A stretch of 64,000 bases of DNA from Gigantopelta aegis (lineage: Eukaryota; Mollusca; Gastropoda; Neomphalida; Peltospiridae), in NCBI RefSeq assembly GCF_016097555.1, contig NC_054711.1:30280570-30344569 (forward strand). The letters are read 5' to 3'. The notes below the pieces were generated by a model. It ran no database searches, was not told the origin of the DNA, and saw nothing but the letters and a program-made list of their open reading frames with translations. The number at the start of each line of letters is the position of its first letter. Positions within the stretch are counted from its first letter, which is position 1. Both the position numbers and the translations under genes were made by a program. Shown here one piece after another: positions 63,339-64,000 of the stretch.

Positions 63339-63968
63339 TACTGAGATCGATGTAGTGTAGAGTAGTAACACTGAGATAAATCTTGAACAATAAAGACCAA
63401 CAACGAGAAATCGGATGCCAGAATAATAGTTCAGGCAATTTACTGCCTAACTATTGTTGTACATAGTAAGACACCGATGTCCTGTTGGTTTCTGCCTTTT
63501 CACATGTCAGATATCCATGAAACAATTGGACAAATTTTAAAAAAAACATTCCTATAAATATAGCATTGGAAACACACCTCTTAGTACCAGCTGCAGAATA
63601 CTTATCATGCTCTGAGATGTAATACTGTTATTTCATGTTATAGTATTTCAAAGGAAATTAAACGACTCTTTTAAAGAAGGTAGATACTGGGAACAAATAT
63701 GAATAACAATTAATTTGTAATGTATATGACCTGACAGTAGAGAGCATGGACAAAGTACTAAATGTTCCACCTTGGAAACTGAAGGGTCCAAACCGTGGTG
63801 TTCGCAGATGAGCCTGTTTGTTTCATGTCATTACCATACAAAGAACGCTTACATGTACTACTCTAGATCTTCCATCACCTTCAGCAGTGGATGGGCTCTT
63901 ACGGATGATCATGAATAGCCTAAGAATGCAATGTGATTTGACTTCCAGTTTGTGTTAAAATAGTAGGA
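63339..63968. other. No gene seen
   Basis: Unique-looking DNA with no supported ORF. Confidence 0.4.
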
Positions 63969-64000
63969 ATGAATGAATGAATGAATGTTTAACGACACCC
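63969..64000 (-). mobile_element. SINE tail entering the window end
   Basis: (GAAT)n followed by TGTTTAACGACACCC, the reversed 3' end of a SINE that continues beyond the window. Confidence 0.8.

Overview
This is eukaryotic, intron-bearing, repeat-rich DNA, most probably from a mollusc and likely a gastropod. The evidence is the dense set of tRNA-headed SINEs whose tails contain TTAACGACACCACTAGAGCA or CATATGGCGTCAGACATATG, which I recognise as molluscan. Supporting signs are long dinucleotide arrays, Tc1/mariner, ISL2EU-like and pogo-like DNA elements, L1- and I/Jockey-like LINE debris, and three related rhodopsin-type receptor genes. I cannot name the species. A 200-base N gap lies at 18801-19000.

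Host genes. Three paralogous class A (peptide-receptor-like) GPCR genes share one phase-1 intron after a T-T-G motif that follows TM4. Gene 1 (minus, 13655-14243) has only exon 1 here and a TGA where the paralogs have a conserved Gly. Gene 2 (minus, exon 1 31959-32499, exon 2 30088-30623) looks intact and is followed by three decayed copies of its own 3' coding end. Gene 3 (plus, exon 1 51111-51690, exon 2 58227-58741) looks intact, with a 6.5 kb intron full of transposons. Minisatellites lie upstream of genes 2 and 3.

Most interesting system. At least three, probably four, loci (4540-5984 minus, 7805-9119 plus, 26004-26747 minus, 19190-20011 minus) encode divergent members of a protein family I do not recognise. 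Each has a short N-terminal beta-like domain, a basic and proline-rich linker, and (two copies) a C-terminal domain with a T-I-H-R-I signature. The two best copies carry a 37-base C tract at the same place near the ORF start. They end in a 3' region that can fold into one or two hairpins, with compensatory changes between copies. The same kind of 3' end closes a SINE (SINE-C: 7352-7615, 38946-39265, 47731-47905) and orphan ends at 17576-17652, 36652-36716 and 46464-46549. The best reading is a retroposon family that codes for a protein but has no reverse transcriptase and shares its 3' end with a SINE. A 364-bp satellite (15907-17545) occurs as a single monomer directly upstream of one coding copy, so it may derive from that element's 5' region.

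ISL2EU-like DNA transposon (about 20.0-25.3 kb). A plus-strand SWIM/YqaJ-nuclease/PHD gene faces a minus-strand THAP-DDE transposase gene. Between their 3' ends lie two inverted copies of a hammerhead-ribozyme-like core. Apparent frame breaks fall in runs of T, so they may be sequence errors.

Other mobile DNA: a nested pair of Tc1 elements (53825-56886, the inner one with an intact DD34E ORF), a Tc1 remnant (34450-35020), a 1215-bp solo LTR with a 5-bp duplication (35254-36468) sitting inside a TTAA-type MITE, six copies of that MITE, a pogo-like MITE (61124-61811), several large palindromes, and about 30 SINE copies or fragments, some chimeric. Poly-G/C tracts of 18-37 bases are unusually common. 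Long stretches such as 36743-37500, 40133-40872, 48780-49370, 59240-59910 and 61860-62760 show nothing I can name.
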